From Thiofaba sp039822285 (GTDB lineage Bacteria > Pseudomonadota > Gammaproteobacteria > Halothiobacillales > Halothiobacillaceae): a stretch of DNA of 64,000 nt. This document shows, in pieces, positions 8,146 through 18,102 of this stretch. The stretch is from the NCBI RefSeq assembly GCF_039822285.1, contig NZ_JBAJEY010000006.1, forward strand, positions 65,438 through 129,437. Reading direction: 5' to 3'. The notes beneath the pieces were generated by a model, which had not been told where the DNA came from, searched no databases, and worked only from the letters and a program-made list of their open reading frames with translations. The position numbers and the translations under genes were made by a program. Positions within the stretch are counted from its first letter, which is position 1. Each line of letters starts with the position of its first letter.

Positions 8146-8967
8146 TCAATCGAGCATGGCGCGCAGGATCTCGTCCAGCTCGTCGGCCAGCGGCGAAGCG
8201 CCGGTATCCACGCCCAGCTTTTCCGCGGCGGGTACGCCGATCCAGCTGTCCTCGGGGTTGTCCTCCCCGTTCCTCGCCTGAAGGATGGCCACGATGACCA
8301 CGTCGGTGTAGTCAGCCAGGCCGTCGTGCTCGCGCTGCAGGTTTTGGCATTCGAGCACCACGTGCACCAGCGGATCAGGGAAGTCCCAGGCGCGCAGGAT
8401 CTGTCCGCCGATGCGGGGCTGCAATTCGGCAGCCAGCTGGTCCAACAGCTCGGGGTTGTGTAAAAGCTTCGGCAGGTCCTCGGCAATGGCATAGACCGGC
8501 AGGGCGCCGATGGCGTGGGTCAGGCCAGCGAGCAGGGCCTGGTCGGGGTCGAGGTGGCGCTGGCGGCGGGCCAGCATCTGCGAGAGTGCGGCCACCTGGG
8601 TGCTGAACTCCCAGTGCCTGCGCATGCGCTGCTGGATGATCGGCGTGTGGGCGCGGAAGCTCTGCTGCATGGAGATGGACACCACCAGCTGGCTGATGGT
8701 GCGCATCCCGAGGCGGGTGACGATCTGCGGCAGGCTGGTGATCTCGGAGAGGCCGCGGTAGAGCGGGCTGTTGGCGATCTGCACCAGACGCGCGGCAATG
8801 GCGGGGTCACGGGCGATGGCCTGGGCCAGGTCTTGGGCCGTGCTGTCCGGGGACTCGGCGATGGCGCGCACCTGAAGGGCGACATCCGGCAGGGTGGGCA
8901 GGTTCAGCCCCTTGCTCTCGATGCGTTGGATGAGGGCGTCGAGGAGGGCCGCGTGTGTGTCGGTCAT
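8146..8967 (-). CDS. HDOD domain signalling protein
   Basis: A 273-residue protein consisting of one HDOD domain, a non-catalytic relative of HD phosphohydrolases common in bacterial signalling. Typical parts are LPTLPDVALQVRAIA, the helix DLAQAIARDPAIAARLVQIANSP and the ITSLPQIVTRLGMRTISQLVVS stretch. The start ATG at 8967 overlaps the stop of the upstream RMD1 gene (ATGA), so the two are translationally coupled. The last codons abut the PAS-GGDEF gene. It is probably an adaptor in c-di-GMP or motility control; the direct target is unknown. Confidence 0.85.
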   Translation of the reverse strand: MTDTHAALLDALIQRIESKGLNLPTLPDVALQVRAIAESPDSTAQDLAQAIARDPAIAARLVQIANSPLYRGLSEITSLPQIVTRLGMRTISQLVVSISMQQSFRAHTPIIQQRMRRHWEFSTQVAALSQMLARRQRHLDPDQALLAGLTHAIGALPVYAIAEDLPKLLHNPELLDQLAAELQPRIGGQILRAWDFPDPLVHVVLECQNLQREHDGLADYTDVVIVAILQARNGEDNPEDSWIGVPAAEKLGVDTGASPLADELDEILRAMLD

Positions 8968-9758
8968 GGTCCGTGTCCGCGCAGGAAGAGGTCGTAAATG
9001 GTGAAGCCGATCTCGATCACGATCAGGATCGTAATGTACCACTCCACCCGCAGGCTGCGCTGGGCCTGCAGCAGGTCGAGCAGGGTCTCGGCGGTGCGCG
9101 CGATCAGTTCGAGCTTGCGCTCCAGCGCATGGGCGCGCTCCTTCAGTTCGAACTCATCCTCCAGGCGCAGGAACAGGGCTTCGAGCTCGGGCCGCTCCCA
9201 CAGCAGTTCCGGTTTCTCGATGATCTCCGCCCGGCCGACCATGCGATGTTGGGTGAGCAGGGTGTCGCCGATGTGGCTGAGCAGATCGCGCGCGCGCCGT
9301 GCCCCCCGCCCGCGCTGGCGCAGGCCCTCGGCCAGCGGCTCGATGCGGTCGAAGCTGCTTGCCACCCGCTTTTCGTACAGTCCGAGCACGCTGCTCTTGG
9401 CCAGCACGTCGGCCACCACCTGCAGGCGTTCTACGTTGAGGTCATGCAGCACGAGGATGTCCTTGTCCATGCCCTCACTCGCCTGTGGGTCGATGCGCAG
9501 GGTCAGCGTCTCCATTTCCGGCTGGGTCAGCGGTTCGCTGACGAAGGGGCGCAGCTGGGCGAGGAAGGCGGCCTCCTCCATGGCTTCCACCTCGAACAAC
9601 ACCACCGCGCCGTAGCGGAACAGCACGGCGCGGCCGCGCACGCCGACGGCGATGGTCAACGGTGCGCTGGCCAGACGCTCGGCCGCTTCCAGCGCGCGCA
9701 GGTCGAGCCGGTCGCCCAAGAGGAGGGCGCGTGCCTGGATGTGTCGTGGCGCATTCAT
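8964..9758 (-). CDS. RMD1/YagE (DUF155) family protein
   Basis: 264 aa. The N-terminal part (ARALLLGDRLDLRALE...VRGRAVLFRYGAVVLFEV) and the long helical C-terminal half ending in a single membrane segment (WYITILIVIEIGFTIYDLFL) match the RMD1/YagE family, known from yeast mitochondria and many proteobacteria. The ATG at 9758 is preceded by GGAGG at six bases, the best start in the region. Molecular function is not established in bacteria. Coupling with HDOD and GGDEF genes suggests a membrane-linked signalling role, which is inference. Confidence 0.82.
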   Translation of the reverse strand: MNAPRHIQARALLLGDRLDLRALEAAERLASAPLTIAVGVRGRAVLFRYGAVVLFEVEAMEEAAFLAQLRPFVSEPLTQPEMETLTLRIDPQASEGMDKDILVLHDLNVERLQVVADVLAKSSVLGLYEKRVASSFDRIEPLAEGLRQRGRGARRARDLLSHIGDTLLTQHRMVGRAEIIEKPELLWERPELEALFLRLEDEFELKERAHALERKLELIARTAETLLDLLQAQRSLRVEWYITILIVIEIGFTIYDLFLRGHGP

Positions 9759-9798
9759 ATCCATCCTCCAGGTGGCCTCATGCCTGACAAGCAGCGAT

Positions 9799-10398
9799 TC
9801 AGGGGGCTGCGGGCGGGGCGGGGGGGGCCGGCGGGGTCTTGCCCTTGGCCCCGGCCTCCGCGCCCATGCTGTGCAGGATGGACTCCACCGCGGTGAAGAA
9901 CTTGCGGTAGAACTCGCGCTCGGTGATGGTCTCATCAAGGGTCTTGACCATCGAATCGGCGCTCTGGCCGATGGGGAGCGAGACCGAGCCGATCACGCTC
10001 ACCCCGATGCTGGCCGGGGTGGCGGACTTCTTCAGGTCATAGGTGCTGCGCAGACCGTTGGCATACAGCGTGCTGCCGCCATCCGGGTCGGGCAGGCAGA
10101 CCACGGTCATCTCCACCACCGTGCTGCGGTCGCTGTCGGTCCGGTAGGACTTGCGTCCCTTGATCTTGTCGGCGGACAGCGCGTCGGTGAGGTAGCCATC
10201 GCCGAGCAGGGCCCGGTTGGCGGCCGCGCAGGCGGTTTGCGCATCCACGGCGAAGGGTTTCTGGAACGGGCTGTCGTTGGGGGGCGTGGGCTCCTTGCCT
10301 GCCGTGCGCGAGCCGAAGCTGCCGCAGGCCGACAAGGCCAGGCTTGCAGCCAGCAGCAGGCCGAGGCGCAACTGGCGATGTGCAGAGAAACGGTTCAT
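9799..10398 (-). CDS. Lipoprotein, DUF2242-like
   Basis: A 199-residue exported lipoprotein. The signal peptide ends in the lipobox LSAC (SLALSACGSFGSR). The body contains FAVDAQTACAAANRALLGDGYLTDAL, reminiscent of DUF2242 proteins, and the tail is Pro/Ala-rich (TPPAPPAPPAAP). Function unknown. It lies 40 bases upstream of the RMD1 gene on the same strand and probably leads that operon. Family assignment is from memory of sequence style and should be treated as tentative. Confidence 0.72.
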   Translation of the reverse strand: MNRFSAHRQLRLGLLLAASLALSACGSFGSRTAGKEPTPPNDSPFQKPFAVDAQTACAAANRALLGDGYLTDALSADKIKGRKSYRTDSDRSTVVEMTVVCLPDPDGGSTLYANGLRSTYDLKKSATPASIGVSVIGSVSLPIGQSADSMVKTLDETITEREFYRKFFTAVESILHSMGAEAGAKGKTPPAPPAPPAAP

Positions 10399-10442
10399 GG
10401 CAACGGGGCGGTCATGGAGGGTTGAGACGCATTCGAAAAACA

Positions 10443-10551
10443 TGCTCCCCTCCCCCTTGATGGGGGAGGGGATGGGGGAGAGGGTGATCACGCATGGCAA
10501 TGCATCCCCCTCTCCCTAACCCTCCCCCGCCAGGGGGGGAGGGGACGTGCC
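10443..10551. repeat. Two family A palindromic repeats
   Basis: Two C/G-run palindromes (about 10443-10487 and 10507-10551) in inverted orientation, separated by some 20 bases. They have the same TCCCCCTTGATGGGGGAGGGG and CCTCCCCCGCCAGGGGGGG style as at 3568 and 5225. They occupy most of the 250-base gap between the DUF2242-like gene and ettA; the remainder holds the ettA terminator. Confidence 0.75.
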
Positions 10552-10606
10552 TCATGGCAGTCTTGCGCATAGGCATGATACTACGCCGTGATCAGCGCCA
10601 ACCGGA

Positions 10607-10633
10607 AACGAAAACCCCCTCGGCGGAGGGGGT
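10607..10633 (-). terminator. Rho-independent terminator of ettA
   Basis: On the minus strand an 8-bp perfect stem (ACCCCCTC / GAGGGGGT, loop of four; plus-strand bases 10614-10633) is followed by TTTTCGTTT. It lies 15 bases after the ettA stop codon and separates ettA from the downstream signalling operon. Confidence 0.75.
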
Positions 10634-10648
10634 GGTCACGGTCAGCCT

Positions 10649-12316
<1,668 letters not shown>

Positions 12317-12396
12317 GCCGAGCTTTGCTGTGAGGAAAAAGGATGGGCGGGATTATGCGGAAAAGGTGGAGCCGCTTCCAGCAAGGTTTTGGCGGC

Positions 12397-12463
12397 GTAG
12401 GAGGCCCGCCCTCGGGCCGATGACCCTTTCCTGGGCCTTATCGCGGCGGGGGCGCCGCTCCTG
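12397..12463. repeat. Family B REP-like palindrome
   Basis: Begins GTAGGAGGCCCGCCCTCGGG and ends CGCGGCGGGGGCGCCGCTCC. It is one of at least six copies of a 57-67 bp element that can fold on itself (ends GTAGGAG and CTCCTAC). It lies between the divergent genes ettA and the VWA gene, so their promoters must flank or overlap it. Confidence 0.78.
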
Positions 12464-12485
12464 CGCGAGCGGTGATCACCAGCGC

Positions 12486-14300
12486 ATGCGATCGCCGTGG
12501 GCGTCTCTTGTCGCCGGGTTCGCCATTCTTTTGACGCTGCTTGGGGCGTTGGGTTCCGTGACCGCCTGGGCGGACACCGTTCAGGAGCCCCCCCTGCCGC
12601 CCGCAACCCTGGCCGAACCCGGCAAGCCCCTGCCCGCGCCCGAGGTGCGGGTGCTGATCGACATCTCCGGCAGCATGAAGCGCACCGACCCGCGCAACCT
12701 GCGTGCCCCCGCCCTGCGCCTCCTGGTCGGTCTGCTGCCGCCGGAGGCGCAGGGTGGGCTGTGGTTCTTTGGCGAGGACGTGCGCGAGCTGCTCAAGCCC
12801 GCGCCGGTGACGGACGCCTGGCGCAAGGCCGCCTTGGCGGCCGCGGGCAGGATAAGCTCCGAGGCCCCGTTTACGAACATTGGCGCGGCGCTGGAGGCGG
12901 CCCTTGCCGGCTGGGAGCCTGCGGCCGCGCAGCAGGTGCGCCGGCATGTCATCCTCCTGACCGACGGCATGGTGGACATCAGCAAGGAGGAGGGCGTCAA
13001 TCCCAAGGCGCGCCAGGCCATCCTCGACACCCTGCTGCCGCGGGCCCAGCAGCTCGGTGCGCGGCTGCACACCATCGCCCTCTCCGCCGAGGCGGACCAC
13101 GACCTGTTGCAGGCCCTGGCGCGCGGCACCGACGGGGTGTACGCGCGCACCGACGATGCCGCCGAGCTGCAGCGCATCTTCCTGCGCCTGTTCGAGAAGA
13201 GCGCCCCGCGCGACGCCCTGCCGCTCAAGGACAATGCCTTTACCGTGGACGCCACCGTCGCCCAGCTCACCCTGCTGGTGTTCCGCCCGCCCGAGGCGGC
13301 GCCCACCCGCATCGTGCCCCCCGATGGGCGGGCAGTGGACGAGGCCCAGGCGGCGAGGCTGCCCGGCTGGCGCTGGGCGCGGGAGGAAGGGCACGACCTG
13401 ATCACCATCGACCGGCCCCTGCCTGGGCACTGGCGCATCCAGGGCGCGCTCGATCCCGACAACCGTGCGCTGATCCTCTCCGACCTGCGCCTCAACAGCC
13501 TGCCGCTGCCCAACACCCTGTACCTGGGCGAGCAGGTGGACTGGGCGGCGTGGTTCACCGAGAAGGGCGAGCTGCTCAAGGACGAACGCTTCCACAACAC
13601 CGTCTCGCTCAAGCTCGCCACTGGCCCGGCCGGCGAGCCGCCACGCGAACGCTTTGTTGCCGACCAGGGGCGGGGCGGGGACTTCGTGGCAGGCGATGGG
13701 GTGATCAACCAGCGCCTGGGCGATGGCCTGCGCCCGGGACCGCAGCTGCTCATGCTCGAGGCCAGCGCCAAGACCTTCACCCGCCTGATCCGCCACGATT
13801 TTGACGTCGATCCCACCGAGCTGATGCAGATCGGCATCGAACCGGTGGGCGAGGGCGCGGCACGCCATTACCGCGTGACGGCCTCGGTCGATGCCAGCCG
13901 GGTGCGCGCCAGCGAGGCAACGATCAGCGGCCTGCTCGACTGCCCACCGGGCGGCCCCATCCCGGTGGGGCTGGTGGCCGAGGGCGAGGGCTTTGTCCTC
14001 GATCTGAGCCCGGAGCAATCCGGCAAGGCCTGCAGCCTCAAGCTGAGGCTGGATGGCCGTCTGGTCAATGGCCGCCCCATCGCCTGGCCCGCCCCGGCCC
14101 GGCCACTCGCCCCACTGCCCGGTGGGGCCCCGGAGGCCGCCGAGGGGCAGGGGCCGGGCGGTGGTTGGCCGGTGATCGCCGGGGTGGTGGGCGGCACCAA
14201 CCTGCTGGCCGGTCTCTTGGCATGGGGCTTGCTGGGTTTTGTTCGCCGTCGCAAGCAGCAGCAGATCGCTGACGTGCTGAAAGGGTTTGCCACATCATGA
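12486..14300 (+). CDS. VWA-domain membrane protein (TIGR03503-like)
   Basis: A 604-residue protein with a signal peptide (MRSPWASLVAGFAILLTLLG, cleavage after AWA), then a von Willebrand A domain from about residue 55. It has the metal-binding MIDAS motif DISGS and the second loop LTDG. A long extracytoplasmic beta-rich region follows (FTVDATVAQLTLLVFRPP...). One membrane helix near the C terminus (VIAGVVGGTNLLAGLLAWGLLGF) ends in a basic cytoplasmic tail RRRKQQQ. It overlaps the next gene by four bases (ATGA), making it the first gene of the chemosensory operon. Resemblance to the TIGR03503 group is my recollection. Role unknown; VWA domains usually mediate protein contacts. Confidence 0.8.
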   Translation: MRSPWASLVAGFAILLTLLGALGSVTAWADTVQEPPLPPATLAEPGKPLPAPEVRVLIDISGSMKRTDPRNLRAPALRLLVGLLPPEAQGGLWFFGEDVRELLKPAPVTDAWRKAALAAAGRISSEAPFTNIGAALEAALAGWEPAAAQQVRRHVILLTDGMVDISKEEGVNPKARQAILDTLLPRAQQLGARLHTIALSAEADHDLLQALARGTDGVYARTDDAAELQRIFLRLFEKSAPRDALPLKDNAFTVDATVAQLTLLVFRPPEAAPTRIVPPDGRAVDEAQAARLPGWRWAREEGHDLITIDRPLPGHWRIQGALDPDNRALILSDLRLNSLPLPNTLYLGEQVDWAAWFTEKGELLKDERFHNTVSLKLATGPAGEPPRERFVADQGRGGDFVAGDGVINQRLGDGLRPGPQLLMLEASAKTFTRLIRHDFDVDPTELMQIGIEPVGEGAARHYRVTASVDASRVRASEATISGLLDCPPGGPIPVGLVAEGEGFVLDLSPEQSGKACSLKLRLDGRLVNGRPIAWPAPARPLAPLPGGAPEAAEGQGPGGGWPVIAGVVGGTNLLAGLLAWGLLGFVRRRKQQQIADVLKGFATS

Positions 14301-15400
14301 GCGCCGAGATTCAAACCAGCCTCTTTATCCTCACCGCCGAGATCGCCGCGGTGACCAGTGTGGCTGCCCTGGTGGCGGCGGGACTCGCCTGGGCGCGCGG
14401 GCGGGCACGCCTGAAGGCGGCCGAAGCCCTGCGCGATGCGGCGGCTAGGCTGCCGGGCGAGGGCGAGGTAGTGCAGAAGGAGCGGGAGCTGTTGGGCGAG
14501 TTCGCCCGCGCCTACCTCACCCGGGATGCCGAACGACTGGCCGGCCTGCCGGCCCGCCTGCTGAGCCTGCGGCAGGTCATCGAAGCCGCTGCGGCACCCG
14601 CTGCGCCGGAGGAGGACCTGACGCAGGACCAGGTCATCCAGGCCTTGGAGGCGGAGCGGGCAGGCTTGCAGGCGAAGGTCGAGGGGCTGGAGCAGCAGCG
14701 GATGCAGACCCAGCAACACCTGGACACCGCGCTCGCCACCATCAATACCCTGGTGCAGGAATACGGCCGGGGACGGGGGCAGGAGATCACCCCTACCGCC
14801 GAGGCGCTGTTGCAGGCCCTGTTGCAGGCGGGAGGCGTGGGCATGGCGGCGGCCGCCGTCAGCAGGATCGAGCCGGCCCACGCCGCCGAGCCCCTAGCCC
14901 CGCCGGACGGCCCACCGCCAGCGGCCAAGCCGGAGGGGGATGAGGCGCTGCTGGATCTGGCCGTCGCGGATGATGTGGTGGTCGGGACAGAACCGGAACC
15001 CGCCGCCACCGCCGCGCCCGCGGCGGAGGCCGCAGGCAGCGAGCCCGTGGCCGCGGCGGACATCGACGCCCTGCTGGAGGATGTGCTCGGCACGGCAGCC
15101 AGTGTGGCGCCCGCGCCGGCTCCTCATGCCGATGAGTTGGTGGTCGAGCCGCAGGCCCCGGTGCCTGCGGCCGCGAAGGAAGGCTACGATCAGGGCCTGG
15201 ATCTATCCGTGCCGGTGGAACCGGTGGTGGAAACGGCGGCCGTGGCCGAACCGGCGGGTGATGAACTGGACGCCCTGGACATCGATGCCCTGCTTGATGC
15301 CGAGCTTGGGCGCCAGGCCCGGCTGCTGACGCCCGTCGAGGCACCGGGAGAAGAACAGTACGACCTGGCCCGGGTGGATGAACCGGGCACAAAAAAGTAG
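14297..15400 (+). CDS. Membrane-anchored coiled-coil protein with acidic Ala/Pro tail
   Basis: 367 aa, family not recognised. An N-terminal membrane helix (AEIAAVTSVAALVAAGLAWA) is followed by a helical region, then a likely coiled coil around residues 115-155 (VIQALEAERAGLQAKVEGLE then QQRMQTQQHLDTALATINTL). After it comes a long low-complexity Ala/Pro/Glu/Asp tail containing repeated DIDALL motifs (AADIDALLEDVLG and ALDIDALLDAELG). Translationally coupled to the VWA gene. It ends at a TAG immediately after a slippery A AAA AAG heptamer, and the -1 frame continues without a stop into the STAS gene. The layout resembles a scaffold or signalling tether, by inference. Confidence 0.7.
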   Translation: MSAEIQTSLFILTAEIAAVTSVAALVAAGLAWARGRARLKAAEALRDAAARLPGEGEVVQKERELLGEFARAYLTRDAERLAGLPARLLSLRQVIEAAAAPAAPEEDLTQDQVIQALEAERAGLQAKVEGLEQQRMQTQQHLDTALATINTLVQEYGRGRGQEITPTAEALLQALLQAGGVGMAAAAVSRIEPAHAAEPLAPPDGPPPAAKPEGDEALLDLAVADDVVVGTEPEPAATAAPAAEAAGSEPVAAADIDALLEDVLGTAASVAPAPAPHADELVVEPQAPVPAAAKEGYDQGLDLSVPVEPVVETAAVAEPAGDELDALDIDALLDAELGRQARLLTPVEAPGEEQYDLARVDEPGTKK

Positions 15401-15415
15401 CCGCCAGGGATGGCG
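15391..15415 (+). promoter_or_regulatory. Candidate programmed -1 frameshift site
   Basis: The heptamer A AAA AAG (15391-15397) sits in the zero frame as ACA AAA AAG and is directly followed by the TAG stop (15398-15400). After a 4-base spacer comes a hairpin CGCCA-GGGA-TGGCG (15402-15415, 5-bp stem, GNRA-type loop). The -1 frame opens at 15382, just after a TGA at 15379-15381, and stays open to 15810. These are the elements of dnaX-type frameshifting. A sequencing error in the A-run is the main alternative. Confidence 0.5.
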
Positions 15416-15534
15416 AGCCAGAACAGCCCAACGAGCCGCTGCTTGGGTCGATCGAGGAGCCCGAGGCTCAAGACCCGAATGAGACGGCCGATATGACCTG
15501 CGGCGCAGGTGGAACAGACAGCCAGGAGCATGGC

Positions 15535-15810
15535 ATGCATCATCTACAGTTACCGGAAGACCTGCTGGTGGCGGACCTCGCCTCCATGGCGCTTCAGCTC
15601 GAGGCGGTGCTGGGGGATAGCCCCGAGGTGATCGATATCGATGCCTCCCGCCTGGAGCAGGTGGATACCGCGGGCATGCAGCTGCTCTATGCCTTTGCCC
15701 GCGATGCCCAGCGCCTGGGCAAGGTCGTGCACTGGCATGGACTGACCCCGGCGGTGCGCGAGGCCGCGCAGGTGCTGGGCATGGCCGCCCTGTTGACCGG
15801 GGAGGAGTGA
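15535..15810 (+). CDS. STAS-domain protein
   Basis: 91 aa forming one STAS domain, the anti-sigma-factor-antagonist fold found in MlaB-like and chemosensory proteins. Typical parts are VIDIDASRLEQVDTAGMQLLYAF, where the serine/threonine of the DxxS/T switch region corresponds to DTAGMQ, and VHWHGLTPAVREAAQVLGM. The ATG at 15535 has AGGAG six bases upstream. The same frame is open back to 15382, so the domain could also be made as an extension of the upstream membrane protein by frameshifting. It lies three bases before cheA. STAS genes next to cheA are known from several chemosensory clusters. Confidence 0.85.
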   Translation: MHHLQLPEDLLVADLASMALQLEAVLGDSPEVIDIDASRLEQVDTAGMQLLYAFARDAQRLGKVVHWHGLTPAVREAAQVLGMAALLTGEE

Positions 15811-15813
15811 GTC

Positions 15814-18102
15814 ATGGATCTCGCAGAATTCCTTGGACCGTTCTTCGAAGAAAGCTTCGAGATGATCGATCACATGGAGGGTGACCTGCTGGCCCTGGAG
15901 GCGGGGGGCGCGGCGGACGCCGAGCGCATCCACTCCATCTTCCGCGTGGCCCACTCGGTCAAGGGTGGGGCCGCGACCCTGGGGCTTGGTGAGGTGGCCG
16001 AATACACCCACCTGCTGGAAACCCTGCTGGATGCCATCCGTGAGGGCCAGCGGCCGATGACCGAGGCCACGGTCAAGGCCCTGCTCGGTGCGGTGGACGT
16101 GATGCGCGACCTGCTCCTCGCCGCACGCGATGCGCGGCCGGCCAACGAGGCCGCCAAGCAGCAATCGCTTGCCCTGCTGAAACAGCTGATGAATGGTGAG
16201 GCCGAGCCGGCCATGCCCGAATCGGGCACGGCCCCGTTGCCCGCGATGCAGGCCACGGAGGACGTGGCCGAATCGGATGTGCCCGGGTCCGAGGCCACTC
16301 CGGCCACCCCGGTCGCCCCGTCTGCGCCCCCCGCCCAGACCGCGGCCCCGCACCGCCCGCTGGGCCCCGGCTGGCGTATCTACTACAACCCGCGCCAGAC
16401 CCTGGGCACCGGTGGGGCCGAGCCGCTGTTCATCCTGCGCGAGGTGCGCAGTCTCGGGGAGGTCGAGGTTCGCCTGCTGGATGACGCCCTGCCACGGGTG
16501 GAAGACCTCAACCCCCGCCAGGAGTACCTGGCCTGGGAGATCATCGTCCACGGCGACATCCCGCGCGAGGCGGTGGAGGAGATCTTCGCCTGGGTCATGG
16601 ACCAGGCCGAGGTGACGATCGAGCCCCTGCCAATGAGCCTTTCGGACGAGGAGGGCGGCTCCGCGCAGCCGGCCGAAGCCGTGGACCAACCTGACAGCGA
16701 TGTGCCGCCGCAGGCCGAGCCTGCGTTCGAGGCCGAGGTGCAGGACTGGCCGCTGGAGGAAGCCCCGGAGCAGGCACCCGCACCTTCACCTGCGGCGGCC
16801 GAGGCCATCTCCCCGCCCGCCCTCGCCACGCCTGCGACCACGCCGCCCAAAGAGGCGGCCGCGCCGGTAAGCGGCAGCGGCCGCGCTGCGGCGAAGGAGG
16901 GTGGCTCCATCCGCGTCGGGATCGAGAAGGTGGATGCCATCATCGACCTCGTGGGCGAGCTGGTCATCACCCAGTCCATGCTCGGCCAGTTCAGCGAGGA
17001 GGTCGAGCGCGACGGTTTCCACATCGGCATGCTGCAGCGCCTGCGCGATGGCCTGGCGCAGTTGGAGCGCAACACGCGCGAGCTGCAGGAAAACGTCATG
17101 CGCATCCGCATGCTGCCGATCTCGGTGGCCTTCAACCGCTTCCCGCGCATGGTGCATGACGTCGCAAGGCAACTGGGCAAGGAGGTGGAGCTGCAGATCG
17201 TTGGCGAGCACACCGAACTGGACAAGACCGTGCTGGAGAAGATCGGCGACCCGCTCGTTCACCTGGTGCGCAATGCCCTTGATCACGGTCTGGAGCCGCC
17301 CGAGGTGCGGCGTGCGCAGGGTAAGCCTGAGGTTGGCAAGTTGATCTTGCAGGCCTATCACAAGGGCGGCAGCATCGTCATCGAGATCATTGATGATGGT
17401 CGTGGCATCGACAAGGAGCGGGTACTGGCCAAGGCGCGTGAGCGCGGCTTGATCGGCGCGGAGGAAAACCTCCCCGAGGAGCGCATCTATGACTTGATCT
17501 TCTTGCCTGGCTTTTCCACCGCCGAGAAGGTCAGCGACCTCTCTGGCCGCGGCGTGGGTATGGATGTGGTCAAAAGTAACATCCAAGCGCTTGGCGGCTC
17601 GCTTGAGGTCAAGAGTGAGCAAGGACGGGGCACGCGCATCATCCTGCGCCTGCCGCTGACCCTCTCGATCATGGATGGTCAACTGATCGTCGTGGGCGGG
17701 CAGATCTTCGTCCTGCCCTTGCTTTCCATCGTTGAATCGCTGCAACTCAATCCTAACAACCTGGCACGCGTGGCGGGCCGAGCCGAGGTCTACAAGCTGC
17801 GCGACCAATACATCCCCGTCATCCGTCTGCACGAGATCTTTCGCCTGCCCCAAGGCCAGGCCAGCGAGCGACCGCTGCTGGTCATAGTGGAGGGCGATGG
17901 GGTGCAGGTGGGGTTGATGATCGACGACCTGTTGGGGCAGCAACAAGTGGTGATCAAGAGCCTGGAGACTCACTTCCGCAAAGTAGAGGGGCTTTCGGGT
18001 TCCACCATCCTCGGTGATGGCACCGTGGCCCTGATTCTCGATATCGGCGGCATCTTCCAGCTTGGGCGCCGTCTGGAAGGGCGCAGAGGAGGTCTGGCAT
18101 GA
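15814..18102 (+). CDS. cheA: Chemotaxis histidine kinase CheA
   Basis: 762 aa. An N-terminal Hpt (P1) domain has the phospho-accepting histidine at about residue 47 (FRVAHSVKGGAATLG). A middle domain around 185-275 (WRIYYNPRQTLGTGGAEPLF) resembles the region found in non-enteric CheAs. A Pro/Ala linker is followed by the dimerisation domain, then the HATPase domain with the N box HLVRNALDHGLEPP, G1 IDDGRGID and G2 GRGVGMDVV. The C-terminal CheW-like P5 domain contains LPLLSIVESLQL. ATG 15814 follows GGAGGAG at seven bases. The kinase core of the operon; no CheY gene is present in the window. Confidence 0.96.
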   Translation: MDLAEFLGPFFEESFEMIDHMEGDLLALEAGGAADAERIHSIFRVAHSVKGGAATLGLGEVAEYTHLLETLLDAIREGQRPMTEATVKALLGAVDVMRDLLLAARDARPANEAAKQQSLALLKQLMNGEAEPAMPESGTAPLPAMQATEDVAESDVPGSEATPATPVAPSAPPAQTAAPHRPLGPGWRIYYNPRQTLGTGGAEPLFILREVRSLGEVEVRLLDDALPRVEDLNPRQEYLAWEIIVHGDIPREAVEEIFAWVMDQAEVTIEPLPMSLSDEEGGSAQPAEAVDQPDSDVPPQAEPAFEAEVQDWPLEEAPEQAPAPSPAAAEAISPPALATPATTPPKEAAAPVSGSGRAAAKEGGSIRVGIEKVDAIIDLVGELVITQSMLGQFSEEVERDGFHIGMLQRLRDGLAQLERNTRELQENVMRIRMLPISVAFNRFPRMVHDVARQLGKEVELQIVGEHTELDKTVLEKIGDPLVHLVRNALDHGLEPPEVRRAQGKPEVGKLILQAYHKGGSIVIEIIDDGRGIDKERVLAKARERGLIGAEENLPEERIYDLIFLPGFSTAEKVSDLSGRGVGMDVVKSNIQALGGSLEVKSEQGRGTRIILRLPLTLSIMDGQLIVVGGQIFVLPLLSIVESLQLNPNNLARVAGRAEVYKLRDQYIPVIRLHEIFRLPQGQASERPLLVIVEGDGVQVGLMIDDLLGQQQVVIKSLETHFRKVEGLSGSTILGDGTVALILDIGGIFQLGRRLEGRRGGLA

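Noticed and set aside
8057..8149. TTG-initiated N-terminal extension of the PAS-GGDEF protein
   Set aside because: Possible by coupling to the HDOD stop, but the added residues are low-complexity and the GTG at 8056 has the better ribosome site. Kept only as an alternative.
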